In this document: positions 33,615-46,514 of the stretch, piece after piece
Layout: each line of letters begins with the position of its first letter
How positions within the stretch are numbered: position 1 is the first letter of the stretch
NCBI GenBank assembly: GCA_029204225.1
Contig: CM055094.1
Span: 6,953,990 to 7,010,242 of the forward strand
Source of the DNA: Diphasiastrum complanatum
Taxonomy: Eukaryota; Streptophyta; Lycopodiopsida; Lycopodiales; Lycopodiaceae
DNA: 56,253 bases
Direction: 5' to 3'
Program-made: the position numbers and the translations under genes
The notes under the pieces: generated by a model
Told to the model about the DNA's origin: nothing
The model's input: the letters and a program-made list of their open reading frames with translations, nothing else
Database searches by the model: none

Positions 33615-33815
33615 GATCTCCTCTTGAGTGATCTCCTACTTTGCCAAGCTCATTCTTTCAAAAGCAACACTAGCTTCCAACTTAAACAATCTTCCATGTT
33701 TAAATCCCTTTGCAATGCAAATATCATTCTTCAAGATGAAGCAAACACCATGCTTAAAGTGGACATCCAAACCACTTTCTAAGAGTAGACCAACACTAAG
33801 CATATTCTTGGTGAT

Positions 33816-34885
33816 TCATGGTACATAAAGGACATTTTCTAGATCCATGCATTTTGAGGATTCTAGACACAAAGAGATGGTGCCAACACCATCTATCCTA
33901 CACTCTTCATCATTTGCAGTAAAGACAAACTTTTTAGCAGCATTGAAAGAGTGTAAGGTTGAGAAAAAGTCCTTTTCACAAGACATGTGGGAGCTAGCCC
34001 CACTGCCAATCCACCAATTGTCTCTTGAATTGCCATTGCTTGTTGGTGAGGATGTAGATGCCATCAAGAATACATCTACTTCATCCTCCTCCTCCTCCTT
34101 TGCAAGGTTTCCTTGTTTGTCCTCCTCCACTTGTGCTCTGAGCCTCTTGTAGCATTCAGATGCATAATGCCCCTTCTTTCCACAAAAGAAGCATTTACGC
34201 TTTGACTTGTCCTTTGAGCTTGATGAAGCATCCTCTTCTTTGGCCTCCTTTGGATGCTTCTTCTTTCCATTGGTCTTCTTTTGCCCTTGAATGAGAAATT
34301 GGCTTTCTCATCACCATCCTGCAATGACCAGGAACTCATCCTAGATTTTGCATGGAGCATCCTACACTCTTCAGCCACTAATACACTCTGAAGTTTTTCT
34401 ATAGTTGGCAAAGTGTCTTGGATGGCAAAATTTTGGACCAAATTTGCAAAATCATCTCCTAGACCATTAAGAACAATTTGTACAAGCTCTCCATCATGAA
34501 TCTTCTCTCCAATGGAAGCCAACTCCCTATTTAGAGACTTGATACTGAGTACATAATCCTGTGCACTCTCCTCACTTCTCCTCATGCTTTGCAAAATTTG
34601 ATTTCTAAGCATAAGAACTCTAGAAGTGTTGCTAGACTCATAGATTGATTTTTAAGACTCCCAAGCCTCTTTAGCACTAATACAAGCTGATACTTCTCTC
34701 AACAAATCATTGCTCACATTCATCTTCACACAATGAAGTGCAAGCCTAGATCTCTTCTTGTATCTAGCTAACTCATGTGCACCTAGAGGTTCATCTTCAT
34801 CTTCAATCAAGAACTCATAAAGGTCTTGGAGCACCAAGAGTGACTCCATTCTAACCTTCCAAATAGCATAATTTGTAGAATTCAA
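33816..34885 (-). pseudogene. gag-protease remnant of element 5
   Basis: 34885-34652 encodes the gag start (NYAIWKVRMESLLVLQDLYE, LALHCVKMNVSNDLLREV, CISAKEAWES). A stop then breaks it, and 34612-34076 continues (LRNQILQSMRRSEESAQDYV, VQIVLNGLGDDFANLVQNFA) up to a degraded zinc knuckle. 34130-33816 holds the protease DNWWIGSGASSHMS, in which the catalytic Asp is replaced by Gly. This protease resembles the second protease of the mosaic locus at 16.2 kb (family B). Confidence 0.85.
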
Positions 34886-34980
34886 CTCTCACTAGCTTCT
34901 AGAAGGTACGCTCCAGCAGATTCCATCTTACTAGTGACTTCTACAAACAGGAAATAGATTTGATTGATTTGAAAACCACA

Positions 34981-35298
34981 AAGGTCTCACACTTGCAGTG
35001 TTTCACTCAAATTTGATTTCTAATCCAACAAATGGACTTATAATCACAGTTCTATCACTCCTTCACAAAGCTGGAATGAAGATAAGATGAAGTGAAAACT
35101 ACTTTCAAACAAATCTTGCCAAGAAATGGATTTGAGTGTCTCTAGAAACTCACTAAGGTCTCTCTCTTGTAGTTTTTCACTCAAATTAGATTTCTAATCC
35201 AACAAATGGACTTATAATCTCAGTTCTAGCACTCCCTCACAAAGTTGGAATGAAGATAAGATGATGTGAAAACTACTTACAATCAAATCTTGCCAATT
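34981..35298. repeat. Imperfect tandem duplication in the leader of element 5
   Basis: Units starting at 34981 and 35155 (period 174 bp) share TTTCTAATCCAACAAATGGA, GGAATGAAGATAAGATGA and GTGAAAACTACTT with several substitutions. Confidence 0.8.
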
Positions 35299-35720
35299 TT
35301 GGCTATTTTTGGACAAAAAAATGACTTAATTTTTTTCTTCCTTCTTGGTGTACTTTCAAGACCTGTTTTTAACCTTAATATGACTTGAACTCAGCCTAGA
35401 TTAATTAGATTCCATGAAACAAATTCAAATCTAATCAATGGCAAATGATCTTGGTAGATTATCCTAGGATCTCCACCAAAAATTACACCAACAGCTCACA
35501 AATTGAATTTTTTTGGATCAATTGAATAACATGCATTACATGCAGGTTCAGAGGTGCCCACACATGTGGATAGTATGGATTTGGACCCCTACCAAGTTTG
35601 GGATCAAATCTCCTCACCAAAATCAAGATTCTAGCTTGCCCTCTCAATACTAGTTTTTAGCACCAAAACTTGCTAAAAATGGATTTGCATTAGATCAATG
35701 GCTTATGCTCTTGTACTTGG

Positions 35721-35732
35721 GCTCTGATACCA
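35721..35732 (-). promoter_or_regulatory. Primer-binding site, initiator Met-tRNA (element 5)
   Basis: TGGTATCAGAGC on the minus strand, directly abutting the LTR edge TGTGAAAG at 35733. Confidence 0.95.
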
Positions 35733-36433
35733 TGTGAAAGTACTGCAATTTAGGACCATAAATGGATCTACAAAATATCCACAAGAGTGATTGGATGCTT
35801 GCTTGACAATCTATCAAAAAACTAGACACAAAAAAGTTGATCTAGATTGGCAATTTGACAAACAACAAGCATTAACAATCAAAAGCATTGATGAACATTG
35901 AAATCCGAGCCCACACTTGTGTACTACAGGCTGTAGTACGGCCTTCAACCTGAGAAACAAGTAGAAATTGATTTGGTTTCATTTGAATCACAAAAACTCA
36001 CTGTACATAGTGAACTAGCTTGAGATTGCCAATGAGCTCCAAAAATTTTCTATCTTCTCACTATGGGAGCTTGGAATACATAGCAAATTCGACTTCCTTC
36101 TTGAAGTTAGGTGGATTTACAACATGTAATAAGGAAGTTAACTCACCCTTTTTGCCCTAAAATGAAACCCTAGTCTATTTCCTAGAGTCATGTTTGGTAG
36201 ATAGCTAGTTGGTCAAATTTTCACCTTAAATTTAGGTGTAGGTCCTATAAAGTAGGGATGACCACCAAATAGACATGACCAACTCTCTTGACTTGACCTA
36301 ACCTACATTAGGATGGGTTTCCCATGTGGAATCATGGCCTCACATGTGTGGGACCCACTTGTGTACACAATTTACACTATTCTACATGGTTTTTGATCAA
36401 GCTAGATTTGCCAAATTTTGGCAATTCTTCACA
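35733..36433 (-). repeat. 5' LTR of element 5
   Basis: 701 bp, TGTGAA to TTCACA, followed by the TATAG target copy. It preserves the uninterrupted sequence across the CACTT site (36356-36360) where element 3 entered the other LTR. Confidence 0.95.
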
Positions 36434-36438
36434 TATAG
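36434..36438. repeat. Target-site duplication of element 5, right copy (TATAG)
   Basis: Pairs with 21191-21195. Confidence 0.9.
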
Positions 36439-36775
36439 CATCCGATATATCTTTCTCAAATTTTAAATAATCATCAGAATCTAAATACAATATAGGTTTG
36501 AGATTAATGGGAGGAGGGGAGATAGTATTCACAATGGAGGGGATGTCCAAAACTTTTGTGACTGAATTGACCACAATATCTAAGGCTACTGGATTTACAA
36601 TTGCATCAACTCCAGATGATGAATGTTCGAGGTCCATGCGTTGAACCTTTTTAGGAGCATGAGCAGAGGACTTCTTGCTCCTTTTAGGGGTAGGTTGCTT
36701 GCGAGGCCTCTTTGTGGGAAGGTTAGTCCTATTGATAGAGTAAGCTGTTGCTGGGTCGAAATGGCCATGACCCAT
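36439..36775 (-). pseudogene. 5' side of the unidentified gene split by element 5
   Basis: Minus-strand frame with a basic, Lys/Arg/Pro-rich start (LPTKRPRKQPTPKRSKKSSA) that could act as a nuclear localisation signal. It is followed by a hydrophobic and acidic stretch (ILYLDSDDYLKFEKDISDAI) that reaches the TATAG insertion site. Removing element 5 and one target copy continues the frame into the exon at 21195 (DNIGMPILFTIDEIY). The upstream end overlaps a Copia gag fragment in another frame, so the true 5' limit is unclear. No family recognised. Confidence 0.5.
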
Positions 36776-36920
36776 TTTTCATAGGCATCAGGTAGATTCA
36801 ATAAAAGAGTCATCACTGCATCTGAATCTTCAATGTTCGATCCTGTTGCAGTCATTTGCTCCATAAGGTTTTTGAATGTGTTGAGATGGCTAGAAATGGT
36901 GTAGACAAAAACTCGCACTT
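36740..36920 (-). pseudogene. Isolated Copia gag fragment
   Basis: The minus strand reads SSHLNTFKNLMEQMTATGSN and TLLLNLPDAYEKWVMAIST, the conserved UBN2/gag core, with no other Copia domain attached. It overlaps the start of the basic frame described for 36439-36775. Confidence 0.65.
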
Positions 36921-37029
36921 TGATAAAAATCAAAATGGGTAGAGCGTGAAGGTGGGCGCAAATCAGTAGGCGCAAAAATCGTTTCAGCTAAGTTAGTTGA
37001 TTACTTTACCAAACTAAAAACTGAACTTA

Positions 37030-37665
37030 TGTAGTGGGTTTCTTTCCTTGCCTATCCTCAACCCGAGATCTAAGCAATCTAGCATCAAGGAGATGAAGTT
37101 AGTTGTCACGCGTAGGTTTGTTCCCATGAGAGCGATATCATATCTCATATTTCAGCATGAATGGAAGATCACATCTAACTCTAACATCCATTAACCCTAA
37201 GCATTAACACTACAACCATTAACACTACGCATCCATTGACACTACATTCCACAATGAAGATAGCTTATTCTTTTTCTCTCTTCCTTTCTCTCTCACCAAA
37301 AAGCATAAGAACATGCAATCCCAATAATATTCATATCCAACAATTAGCAAATACAACAAAAGCATGAGAGACGAAGGAAAAGTGATAGAGAGAAGGACAT
37401 TCACAAATCCATTCCATAAGAGAAGCAATCTGCTTGTATTAAAATGAGGATATGAACATGATTTCCAAGCTTGAGTTTGGCAATATTTATAGTGGAGCTT
37501 GGCCTTAAAATCCTATTGGTCCACTTCTACCTCCCTAACTATTCATATTTAAAAAAGAGTGGGAACCCATTCAAAATTGGAGGGAACCAATTTGAAATTG
37601 TATTTGAACCAATTTTGTGGGAGTCCCAACTTTATTTACTAACTTGACATTTAGGCCCTGCAACA
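37030..37665 (-). repeat. Gypsy-type LTR, minus orientation
   Basis: The edge TGTAGTGGG at 37030, and the following CTT-rich, GATCTAAGCAATCTAGCATC and AACACTAC stretches, are the reverse complement of the LTR ending CCCACTACA at 44639. A minus-strand TATA-like TATAAATA is near 37482. No primer site lies left of the edge, so this is the 3' or a solo LTR. The right limit is uncertain; CAACA at 37661-37665 is a guess. Confidence 0.5.
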
Positions 37666-38050
37666 TCAAAAGTCCCTCAAAAAGGCCTAAAGTCCTTTTA
37701 TTAACTTGTAACTAATCAAATAACTATGTGATCATCGGGTTGAACTTACACACGCAGGCTGCCAAATCTCTCTCACTTATTAACTAGAGTTAGGGTTGGC
37801 TCGGGATCCACAAACCCTCCAACAATATCCCCACCAAAACTGGTGGCGGTCCCACGACACCTGCCTCGAAGCTTGAATGCAAATTTTCAATAATAGCCAT
37901 ATGGGTCCAGTGGCCATTCATGATAACCTTGTTCATTGACAAATGGGTAGTCGACGCCATCCAAAAAAAGATCCCAAGATAATGCTTGTTAATTTTGATC
38001 CTTGTAAACAGGTGCACCTGCTAGCAATGACATTGTTGAAGCTGATGACA
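37666..38050. other. Unassigned sequence next to the Gypsy-type LTR
   Basis: Contains a 75-residue minus-strand frame at 37790-38017 that I do not recognise. It may be the internal end of a non-autonomous LTR element. Confidence 0.3.
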
Positions 38051-38665
38051 AGGCTACAATTTTTTTTTGTTGACATTTTCAAAAATTTGCAACTTCCTCA
38101 ATACTTAACAAAATGAGAAAAAAATATATCTCTAGAAAGCTTTTTCAATGCTCTACAACTTTAGCTATTTAGATGAATTATAGAGGATAGAAGGTTGGGC
38201 GAAAAATGAATCAAACAGGGCAGAAAAATAAAAAATCTGGAAGTTTCTGGTTTTTGACAAGTTTACAGAATTTTGTGGCCAGCTTAAAAAATTTGTAACT
38301 TGCTCAATACTGAACGGAATCTAAAAACAATTATATCATTAGAAAGTCCTTTCAATGCTCTACAATCTTATTTATTTAGATTGAATTACAGAGAATAAAA
38401 AAATGGGCAGAAACTGAATAAAAAAGAAGCAAAAAAAAAAAAACAGAATTTCTGGTTTTTGACAAGTATATAGAATTTTGTTGCCAGCTTCAAATTTTTT
38501 TAACTTGCCCAATATTGTACGGAATTCAGAAAAAATTACATGGCTAGATAGCTCTTTAGATGCTCTACAATCGTATTATTTAGATTGAATTACAAAGAAT
38601 AGAAAATTGGGTGAAAATTGGGTGAAAATTGAATCAAAAAGAGCAAAAAAATCAAAAAATAGAAA
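38050..38665. repeat. ~205-bp imperfect tandem repeat, 3 copies
   Basis: The anchor AACTTGCTCAATACTG recurs at about 38091, 38297 and 38502 in variant forms. Each unit also contains CAATGCTCTACAA or GATGCTCTACAA, TATTTAGATTGAATTACA and TTTCTGGTTTTTGACAAG. The copies are clearly diverged and AT-rich. It is probably part of a non-autonomous LTR element. Confidence 0.8.
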
Positions 38666-38694
38666 ATACAGTCACCACTCATTTTTTGAGCGTT

Positions 38695-39020
<326 letters not shown>

Positions 39021-40184
39021 AAGAAGAAAGGTGGACTGTCAACGTCGCGACGAACTTATGATATTATCAAAAATTTACAAAGACTCGAAAATAACAGAGA
39101 CTTGAAAAATTACAGTGACTCAAAAAATTATGGATTTTCCGAGTCAATACATGAAAATTCTAACTTTTTGGGTATCGAAAAGTTAACTAAGGATCGGATT
39201 TATACAAAGGGTTGGATTTATTAGACCCGATCCAAGGTTGAAGACGCCCGGATTCATTCCAAAGAGAAAATGTGCGTTTTTTTAACACTTCTGCAAAAAA
39301 TGCCATAGTAAAAGATGTTCATGACAGTACTGGTCTAGCAACAATGTTTTATTTATAGTCTAGCTTTTGTAGACTATTTTATGTATGATGTGACCATAAG
39401 GGAAATGCAATGAAGGCATATAACTACCCTTGTAGAATGATTGTTATCGATGGTCTACCTGTAAGCATGTTCGACACATAATGGTTTTTATTGACACGTG
39501 TATACATATATATGCTTACTTTTGAAAAAAGACCTCTTTATTATAGTGGTATAAAAATTGGATGTTTAATGAGTACTTTGGTGTTTTTTCTAGTGACTCA
39601 AAAGGGTAAATAGCCCACTGTTGGTCTTTGATAGATTTTATTTGATATGAGCTTCAGCTTCTATGTGACTTTTCTGTTTTAGTCTTTTTTTTTGTTTTGA
39701 TGATTCTGTTAAAATTTTGTTTAGATGCCATATTTCTGCTTCTTTGTTGCTTAGTGGCTTTCTGATTTTGCCATTTTCTTTGTCTATTTGCTTTCATTAC
39801 TGCTTTTGTTTCACTTCGATTTCGGAGTTCAAGTTTGTTGGTTTTTTAGAATGGTTTAGTTTTATGCTTTCTTTTTTGCTAGCCTGGTTGAAATTTGTTT
39901 TTGGTCTATTGACCTACGATTGTAGTGTCTCTCATTTGTGTTATGGTAATGGTTTATATCTCTGTAGACATGAGTGGAGCATAAACTTTCTGCATTACTG
40001 GTCATTTGACTAGCTGGTAGATCTATTTATTAGAAACAAATGATAATATACTTTCTCTGTTACTGAATTATAAATTTAGAGAAAACATATGAATATAGTC
40101 TTATGCATCACTTAATAACAACTGAGGGTATGCAATGATATCTGCAGTTCCCACAGAGAAACCCAATGAGCAAAAAATTAGTTA
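39021..40184. other. No gene seen
   Basis: AT-rich sequence. Open frames at 39003-39224 and 39717-40013 lack family features; the latter is a hydrophobic read-out of T-rich DNA. Confidence 0.5.
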
Positions 40185-40493
40185 TGTTGAACTAGGAATT
40201 AGTGCCTAGGAGCATATAATTCTAAAATGATATTAGAGGCCCTAATTCAATTTGCCAATAAAAAGCTAAAAGGGCCCAATTTAGAACTCATATAAAACAT
40301 GTGAGTTCCCCTTGTGCTTTCCTAGCACCATTAGATTTAGTTTGTGTTAAGTTAAACGACTTGAATTATAATCCTTGCCATTTTTGTGTAGCCAATTAGA
40401 GTGAAGGAGACTCTCCTCTAAAATCTATAAAAGAGGGGGCCATTTCCTTGGTAATGCATCTTCTCTATTCTCCTAATAAAACTCTGTTGGTTT

Positions 40494-40520
<27 letters not shown>
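40185..40520 (+). repeat. Possible solo LTR-like promoter region
   Basis: TGTTGAACTAGG at 40185, TATA box TATAAAAG at 40426-40433, an AATAAA at about 40475 and a following (CT)n tract (40495-40519) are arranged as in an LTR on the plus strand. I found no matching 3' edge, partner copy or target duplication, so the call is weak. Confidence 0.25.
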
Positions 40521-40524
<4 letters not shown>

Positions 40525-42443
40525 TCTTGTCATGCTATGTAGGCGAAGGCAAGGTTGCCACCCCAACGACATGATCCTTATACTACACACAATGCGCTAC
40601 ACTCATTTTATGGTCCTTCATGTATGCCACCCTAGTTCATTGAGGTACTTTTATTTACAAATTTGGATGTAGTTTAGCTAGATTGAAGAAGAATTAAAAC
40701 GTCTAAGGGTGATAAAAATGTCTAATTTTGAAGCGCATTGTAAACTATAGTAAAAGAAATGACAAACACAAAATCAAAAACAAGAAAAACAAACAAAAAA
40801 AATGGCTTTTTTTAAGGCATTTAAATGATAAGCTATTTTGTGGTTCATTATGTATTTAGAGTATCATATTTCATCATCTAAAATATAATGATTATCAAAT
40901 ACTTGCTTTTCTAATGTAAAAAACATGCTTATATCAAGTTTTGATGCATTTGATTTATCTTTTGATGTTGGCTTTCATAGTTCTAAATGAAAATTCTTTG
41001 AATGAATAGTTTTGGGCTTTAAATTATCAATTTTTTTTCAACCAACTTTTTGTAGGTCGATATAATGCACATCATAATCTAATGTCAACAAGTTTGCAAC
41101 AACCAAGCAATTTGCTCAAACTTGGATGTGACAAAATGAAAACACCCATGATAAACACTTACTACATGCTAGAAAACCCAATTTAGAGTATAGACATTGA
41201 TGAGTAGCTTGGGCAATGTTCAATTGTTCTAAAAATCACCAAAATAAACATTCATATCAAATACTTAGCATCACACTAGCTCATTCCAGATGCCATATGG
41301 TGGTACATCAATTCTAAGTGATGTATTTTAATGTACTAAAACATTTGTCAATAATCTTTGTATCTATTGTATGTACATTTTATATCTTGTATTTTATTTC
41401 ACTCGTTTATTATGTCAATCTACTTTTTTCCTTTTTAAAAGTGGCTCATATGACATGAATAATAAAGGGACATGTATGTCAAATATATCTACTCGAGAAT
41501 GCTACTTTCATTGTACTGATTGTACCAGTTTAGTGTATATTTTTTTATCACTTGATTTGGCACATCAATTATAATATATGAATTAATTCTAGCTATTCTA
41601 ACTTGAATTGGAATGATTTAAACCTATTCAGTCTCATTACAATAGTGTAACAAGTGGAGTTACTGTAGTGACATGAGATATGAAAGTGGTAATGGTAGTG
41701 TTACGAAAGTTGTCTTCACAAAGATGCTACATGATCTATAATAGGAACTTCAAGTTCTAAGCTTCAACTTTAAGCTTCATAACACTTTGCATTTTAGGTA
41801 GCTTTTCATGCAAGTTCTCAAATTTGGCAAACTTTTTGTCCAACATAAGAATTTTTTGGTTGCATCACATAGTACATTGAATTATGATTATATTAGGAAA
41901 TGGCGTAATAAAAATCTATAAAATGTATATATCACAATCGGTGTATGTGACATCTCTTTACTATAAATCCTTCATAAAATCATATGGGAAATTATATCCA
42001 TTTTGAATATTTGTCACTTTGATTCCCTCATTGGCCATCACATACCATGTTATTACTTATGCTCCTCTACAATCACATATTATATATACCATTATATCTA
42101 ATTCTTTTGGATATGTTGTTTATATTTTCTTCATGAAATATCTTGATACACATGGGTTGTCATGTAGTTCCATATTTTGAAAGAGGTCGCCATAGTTTTT
42201 GCATGGCAGTGTGGTTCTACAAGCACTATGTATCTTATGTCAACTTATGTGCATTTTCATATTTTAGATCTATTTTCTAGGCTTTAACTCAAATAAACTT
42301 GGTTAACTTGAAATCCCACATGTGATACGTCAACCACTAAAGTCTATAATACTTAATGGACAACTAAGTCATAAGTCGTAAATGACTTGCACACATTATA
42401 TGCAAACTTTGAGATTGGCTAAAAATTTATACCTGGCAATGGC
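40521..42443. other. No gene seen
   Basis: AT-rich intergenic sequence without coding-like frames, LTR edges or clear repeats. Confidence 0.5.
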
Positions 42444-42853
<410 letters not shown>

Positions 42854-44139
42854 ATAGCTAGGACAAATAGTTCACCACTTTCAACAAGTCTTTATGGCCT
42901 TTTCTTGTTTGATCTTGTCATAGATCTTTAAACTTTGCATGAAGTTAACTTTTTTCAACTTTGTACCATATTGGATTCATTTGATTGTATATCCAATCAA
43001 GACAACAACACGAGAGTAAGCCCACAAAACCCTATTTTCAGTTGTGAAATATGGGAGGGCTTTTATTTTGAGACTTTTACATGCCATTAAAATTTTGAAA
43101 ATTCACATACCCATTGTAATGTACTAGTGCACTTTGCAAGTAGAATTCTCCCTTGTAATTTCTTACTTGTTTGTTTGTTTGGAAGATAAATATTTTAATC
43201 TATTTTTCTCCTTAAAATCTTAGGAATCAAGTACCTTTCCTATTCATAGATTGATGTTTGTCTTGCTATGCAAGTAAAGATTTTGTTACATCTTTTTTTT
43301 CTCCTTGAAATGAGCATACATGAGAGAAAAAGAAGTTACTAGCACTCACATGTGATGGCATGAGTAGAGAATCTTAATTCCTTTTCACGCATAGTGATAA
43401 GTGATACAAAAATAAAAAGTTTACTCACTTGCACACATGTGGTACGATTACAATATGTAGTTACAAAATTTTGATTTACACAAATTGAATTTTCTTGATG
43501 TTAGTATTAATTTTGTATGATGTCCCACTATGTCCTACGTACCATACACTGCACATGTATGTTTCCAATTGTACAAACTGATATTACTTGCATTCTATTC
43601 AAAAAGGGTTTAGAAATTTTCACTTGTCATGAATGAGCATCATGTAAAGTAGAGTATCATTTTACCCCAAAAACCAACAAACAAAGCATACATACAAAAC
43701 AACAAATATATATCTAACAAAGACTACCTCGATAAGTTGTCTATCCATACGATAGAATATGATCTTTACTCTCTTACTCTCTCGCCTACTTACCAAGTCA
43801 TTCAAGTCTTCCATTACACATCTACCTTGTTCTTATTCAACATGCTTGTTAATTGATGTTGATTGCTAACAATATTGTACCTAATTGTTGTTTTATGTTT
43901 CTTGTAGCATAGTTATAGAGTTATTGTTGGTTTTCTTCAAATAAAATTGTCCAGAGAATCAAAGTAGTTCAAATATAGAAGATTGAAACACTTCAAATCC
44001 AAGTTTCTCAACATCCTTCAATAAGCAAGCTAGTCTTTTACGAACCCATATAAGAGTACTATGTTTGGCACTTGAGGGGTTTTGACAAAATGCGAGTAAA
44101 TTATTTGCGAGTTCCATTCTACCCATGGTTCACCGATTA
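42854..44139. other. No gene seen
   Basis: AT-rich intergenic sequence with no coding-like frames. Confidence 0.5.
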
Positions 44140-44639
44140 TGTAGCACATGGCGTGCCATGTAATATTAACTACATTAAGTCTGTAATTGCAAGAAAATAC
44201 TGACAAAAAGAAAAAAATCCACTATATATAGTGGTAATTTTGAATCATTTGCACATATTTCAATACAAGCAAGTTGGGCCTCTAATGAAATGTCCTTGCG
44301 CTTTTCCTCCTCTAACTCTCATGTTTTCTTTGTATTTGCTAATTGTTGGATTTGATGCTTATTGGGATTGATCATTCTTATGCTTTTTGTGAGAGATAAA
44401 GGGAGAGAGAGAAGAGTAAGTCTCTATCATTGTTGTGGATTTAGTGTTAATGGGTTTAGTGTTAATTGTTAGTGTTAATGGATTGTAGTGTTAATGCTTA
44501 GTGTTAATGGATCTTAGAGCTAGATATGAATCATCTCATGAGAACGGATACCACGTGAAAACTAGTTAATTCTCTTTATCTCCTTGATGCTTGTGTGCTT
44601 GGATCTAGGGTTGAGGGTGGATAGAAAAAGCCCACTACA
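44140..44639 (+). repeat. Gypsy-type 5' LTR, plus orientation
   Basis: A 500-bp LTR is inferred from the inverted ends TGTAG (44140) and CTACA (44639), a TATA-like CTATATATAG at about 44222 and the primer site four bases downstream. The interior has several TTAGTGTTAATGG repeats. It is related in reverse complement to 37030 onward. The 5' edge is less certain than the 3' edge. Confidence 0.55.
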
Positions 44640-44643
44640 ATTT

Positions 44644-44661
44644 TGGTGACGCTGCCGGGGA
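44644..44661 (+). promoter_or_regulatory. tRNA-Asp-like primer-binding site
   Basis: TGGTGACGCTGCCGGGGA matches 15 of 18 positions of TGGCGCCGTTGCCGGGGA, the tRNA-Asp-complementary site used by Athila/Tat-type plant Gypsy elements. Confidence 0.6.
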
Positions 44662-45668
44662 GCTACACAAATTTTTCATTTTGCAGCATGTGTTTGATTG
44701 ATGGATGGATGTTAGCTTGCATTTAGGCATTTGTTTTGGCATAATAGGGTCAAAATTGCATTTTAGGGTATATTGGGAGAGATCTTGCTTGATTCAAGTG
44801 GACTTTCTTGTTTGAAATCTAATTTGATTGTTGAGTAGAGAAAGTTATATATATATCATCTTTAGTTTGAACTGCGAAGGTTATATCCCAGCCAATTTAT
44901 AGAAACAGAGCAAAAACTACCAAAAACAGTGCAAAAAGCCTAACAAAAAAATATTTGCTTGTTCTATTGTACCTAGATCTGACCCAAATCTATCTATAGC
45001 TAGGTCGACAAAGGTTAAAAATAGAAGGCTAAAGTGATTGTTCATCTAGTTGCTGGTAACCTTTTGTAGAAAGTTTAACACCTTGATGCAAAACTATCAG
45101 TTCTCTGAAAGAAACCTTTGTCCTAACTTTCGCCAGAGTCAGAGTCAGTCCAACATACTATTTTTGATAATTAGTGAGTTGGCCAATTGTTAAGTCAAGG
45201 TCAATTGTCATATTGATCTATTTTTTGTCAAAAAAAGTACTCTTTTTTGCAAAAATAAAAATGTCACTCTTGATGATATAGAAGCTTTGCATATTTTATG
45301 TACAAGAATGTCAATTATTTGTTTTGCTCAAATAGTCTAATTTTTTCTAAGTAAATGACCAGTTTTTTAGTGAGAGTACAAACTTGAAAATTGACAAATA
45401 ATCCATCAAACAAACACATCTTGTTTTTAAAAAAACATTGATTTGTTCTATGTACTTTGCAATTTTGTTTGAATTTTTTCCATATTTTTATATGTAATCT
45501 TCAAGACATATTTCTTGCTCATTAAAATTGTTCAATGGATACATTATTGTGTTTCTTGATTGGTTTGATACTTGATGATGTTCGTTTGTTCTTATGTACT
45601 TTCTCAAGTAATAAATGATGATGTGGTTTGATACTTGTGTTGATTTATTAGGGATTTTGTTTCATCAT

Positions 45669-45672
<4 letters not shown>
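44662..45672 (+). other. Leader-like, non-coding DNA after the Gypsy-type LTR
   Basis: The first ~100 bp match the leader fragment at 38.7 kb. No gag or pol frame follows, so the element is truncated or non-autonomous. Confidence 0.45.

Positions 45673-45724
<52 letters not shown>
45673..45724. repeat. (AT)n microsatellite
   Basis: 52 bp of uninterrupted AT. Confidence 0.98.
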
Positions 45725-45727
<3 letters not shown>

Positions 45728-46514
45728 TTTCATTTTTTGTTATTTGATGAGATATGTGCTTCTTAGTGAGTGTTGGCTCTTTTGAAGGATATGCTTCAAC
45801 TTTGTTGACAATATTCATTTGTATGGTGATGATTTTCATTGTTTCAATTGGATTGACGCATGTCACAATTTCTTGAATTCTTGTTTTTGAATCAGTGTCA
45901 CGATGATGTACTACTAGCTTGTAATTCATGAACACGAATTTTTTTGAAACGAGAAGTGGCGGAAGACTCTTTTTTTTTTATGATTTTAAGATTTTTTAAA
46001 ATTCTCATGAATTTTGAAACTTCAAATAGAACAAAAAAAAAAGATTTGTAAAATGCTATATTTTGCAAAAATCAAAATTTAGACAAAGTGATGCAAGATA
46101 TTTTTAAAATTTTAGGTTCATTTTGTTAAAATAATATAAACATTAGTTGTTATCAATTTGTTATTTTAAAAACTAACTATGATTTTAAAAGCTTGCTAAA
46201 AATTTTATCTTAATATTTTGACATGTAATAAAATGATTCAAGTGCAAAATTAAAAAATATTTGTCTAAGTAAGTAATATGAATAATTGATAAGTTACTTA
46301 AAAAAATGAATCAAGTGCAAAATTAAAAATATTTGTCTAACTAACCAATATGAATAATTAGTAAACCTAAATAACACAAAGACATTTAAAAATCAACAAA
46401 TTTTAGAAATAGCCATCCTTAGTAAAAATACTCATCATTTTTTAAAAGATAAAAATATTCATCGTATAAGAAATTGTGAGAAATATTTGTACACTATAGT
46501 AAAATAATTTTGAC
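45725..46514. other. AT-rich intergenic DNA, no gene seen
   Basis: Contains two similar stretches at about 46230-46290 and 46300-46360 (AAGTGCAAAATTAAAAA, ATTTGTCTAA, AATATGAATAATT), an AT-rich imperfect tandem repeat of about 68 bp. Confidence 0.5.

Larger units (their letters stand above)
21196..36433 (-). mobile_element. Copia element 5, outermost of a three-level nest
   Basis: Bounded by TGTGAA/TTCACA LTR ends and a TATAG target-site duplication. Its 5' LTR is 35733-36433. Its 3' LTR (21196-21823, resuming at 32602-32649) is cut open by element 3 and has also lost its last 25 bp to a deletion that fuses it to RT sequence. The internal part (32650-35732) holds a broken gag, protease and scrambled integrase/RT remnants. 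By eye the two LTR copies differ at roughly 20 sites over about 630 bp, the most diverged pair of the three. It sits in an exon of an unidentified gene. Confidence 0.9.

Noticed and set aside
39717-40013. 98-residue hydrophobic frame, possible membrane protein
   Set aside because: T-rich DNA gives Phe/Leu-rich translations by chance, and there are no splice sites, homologous motifs or promoter support.
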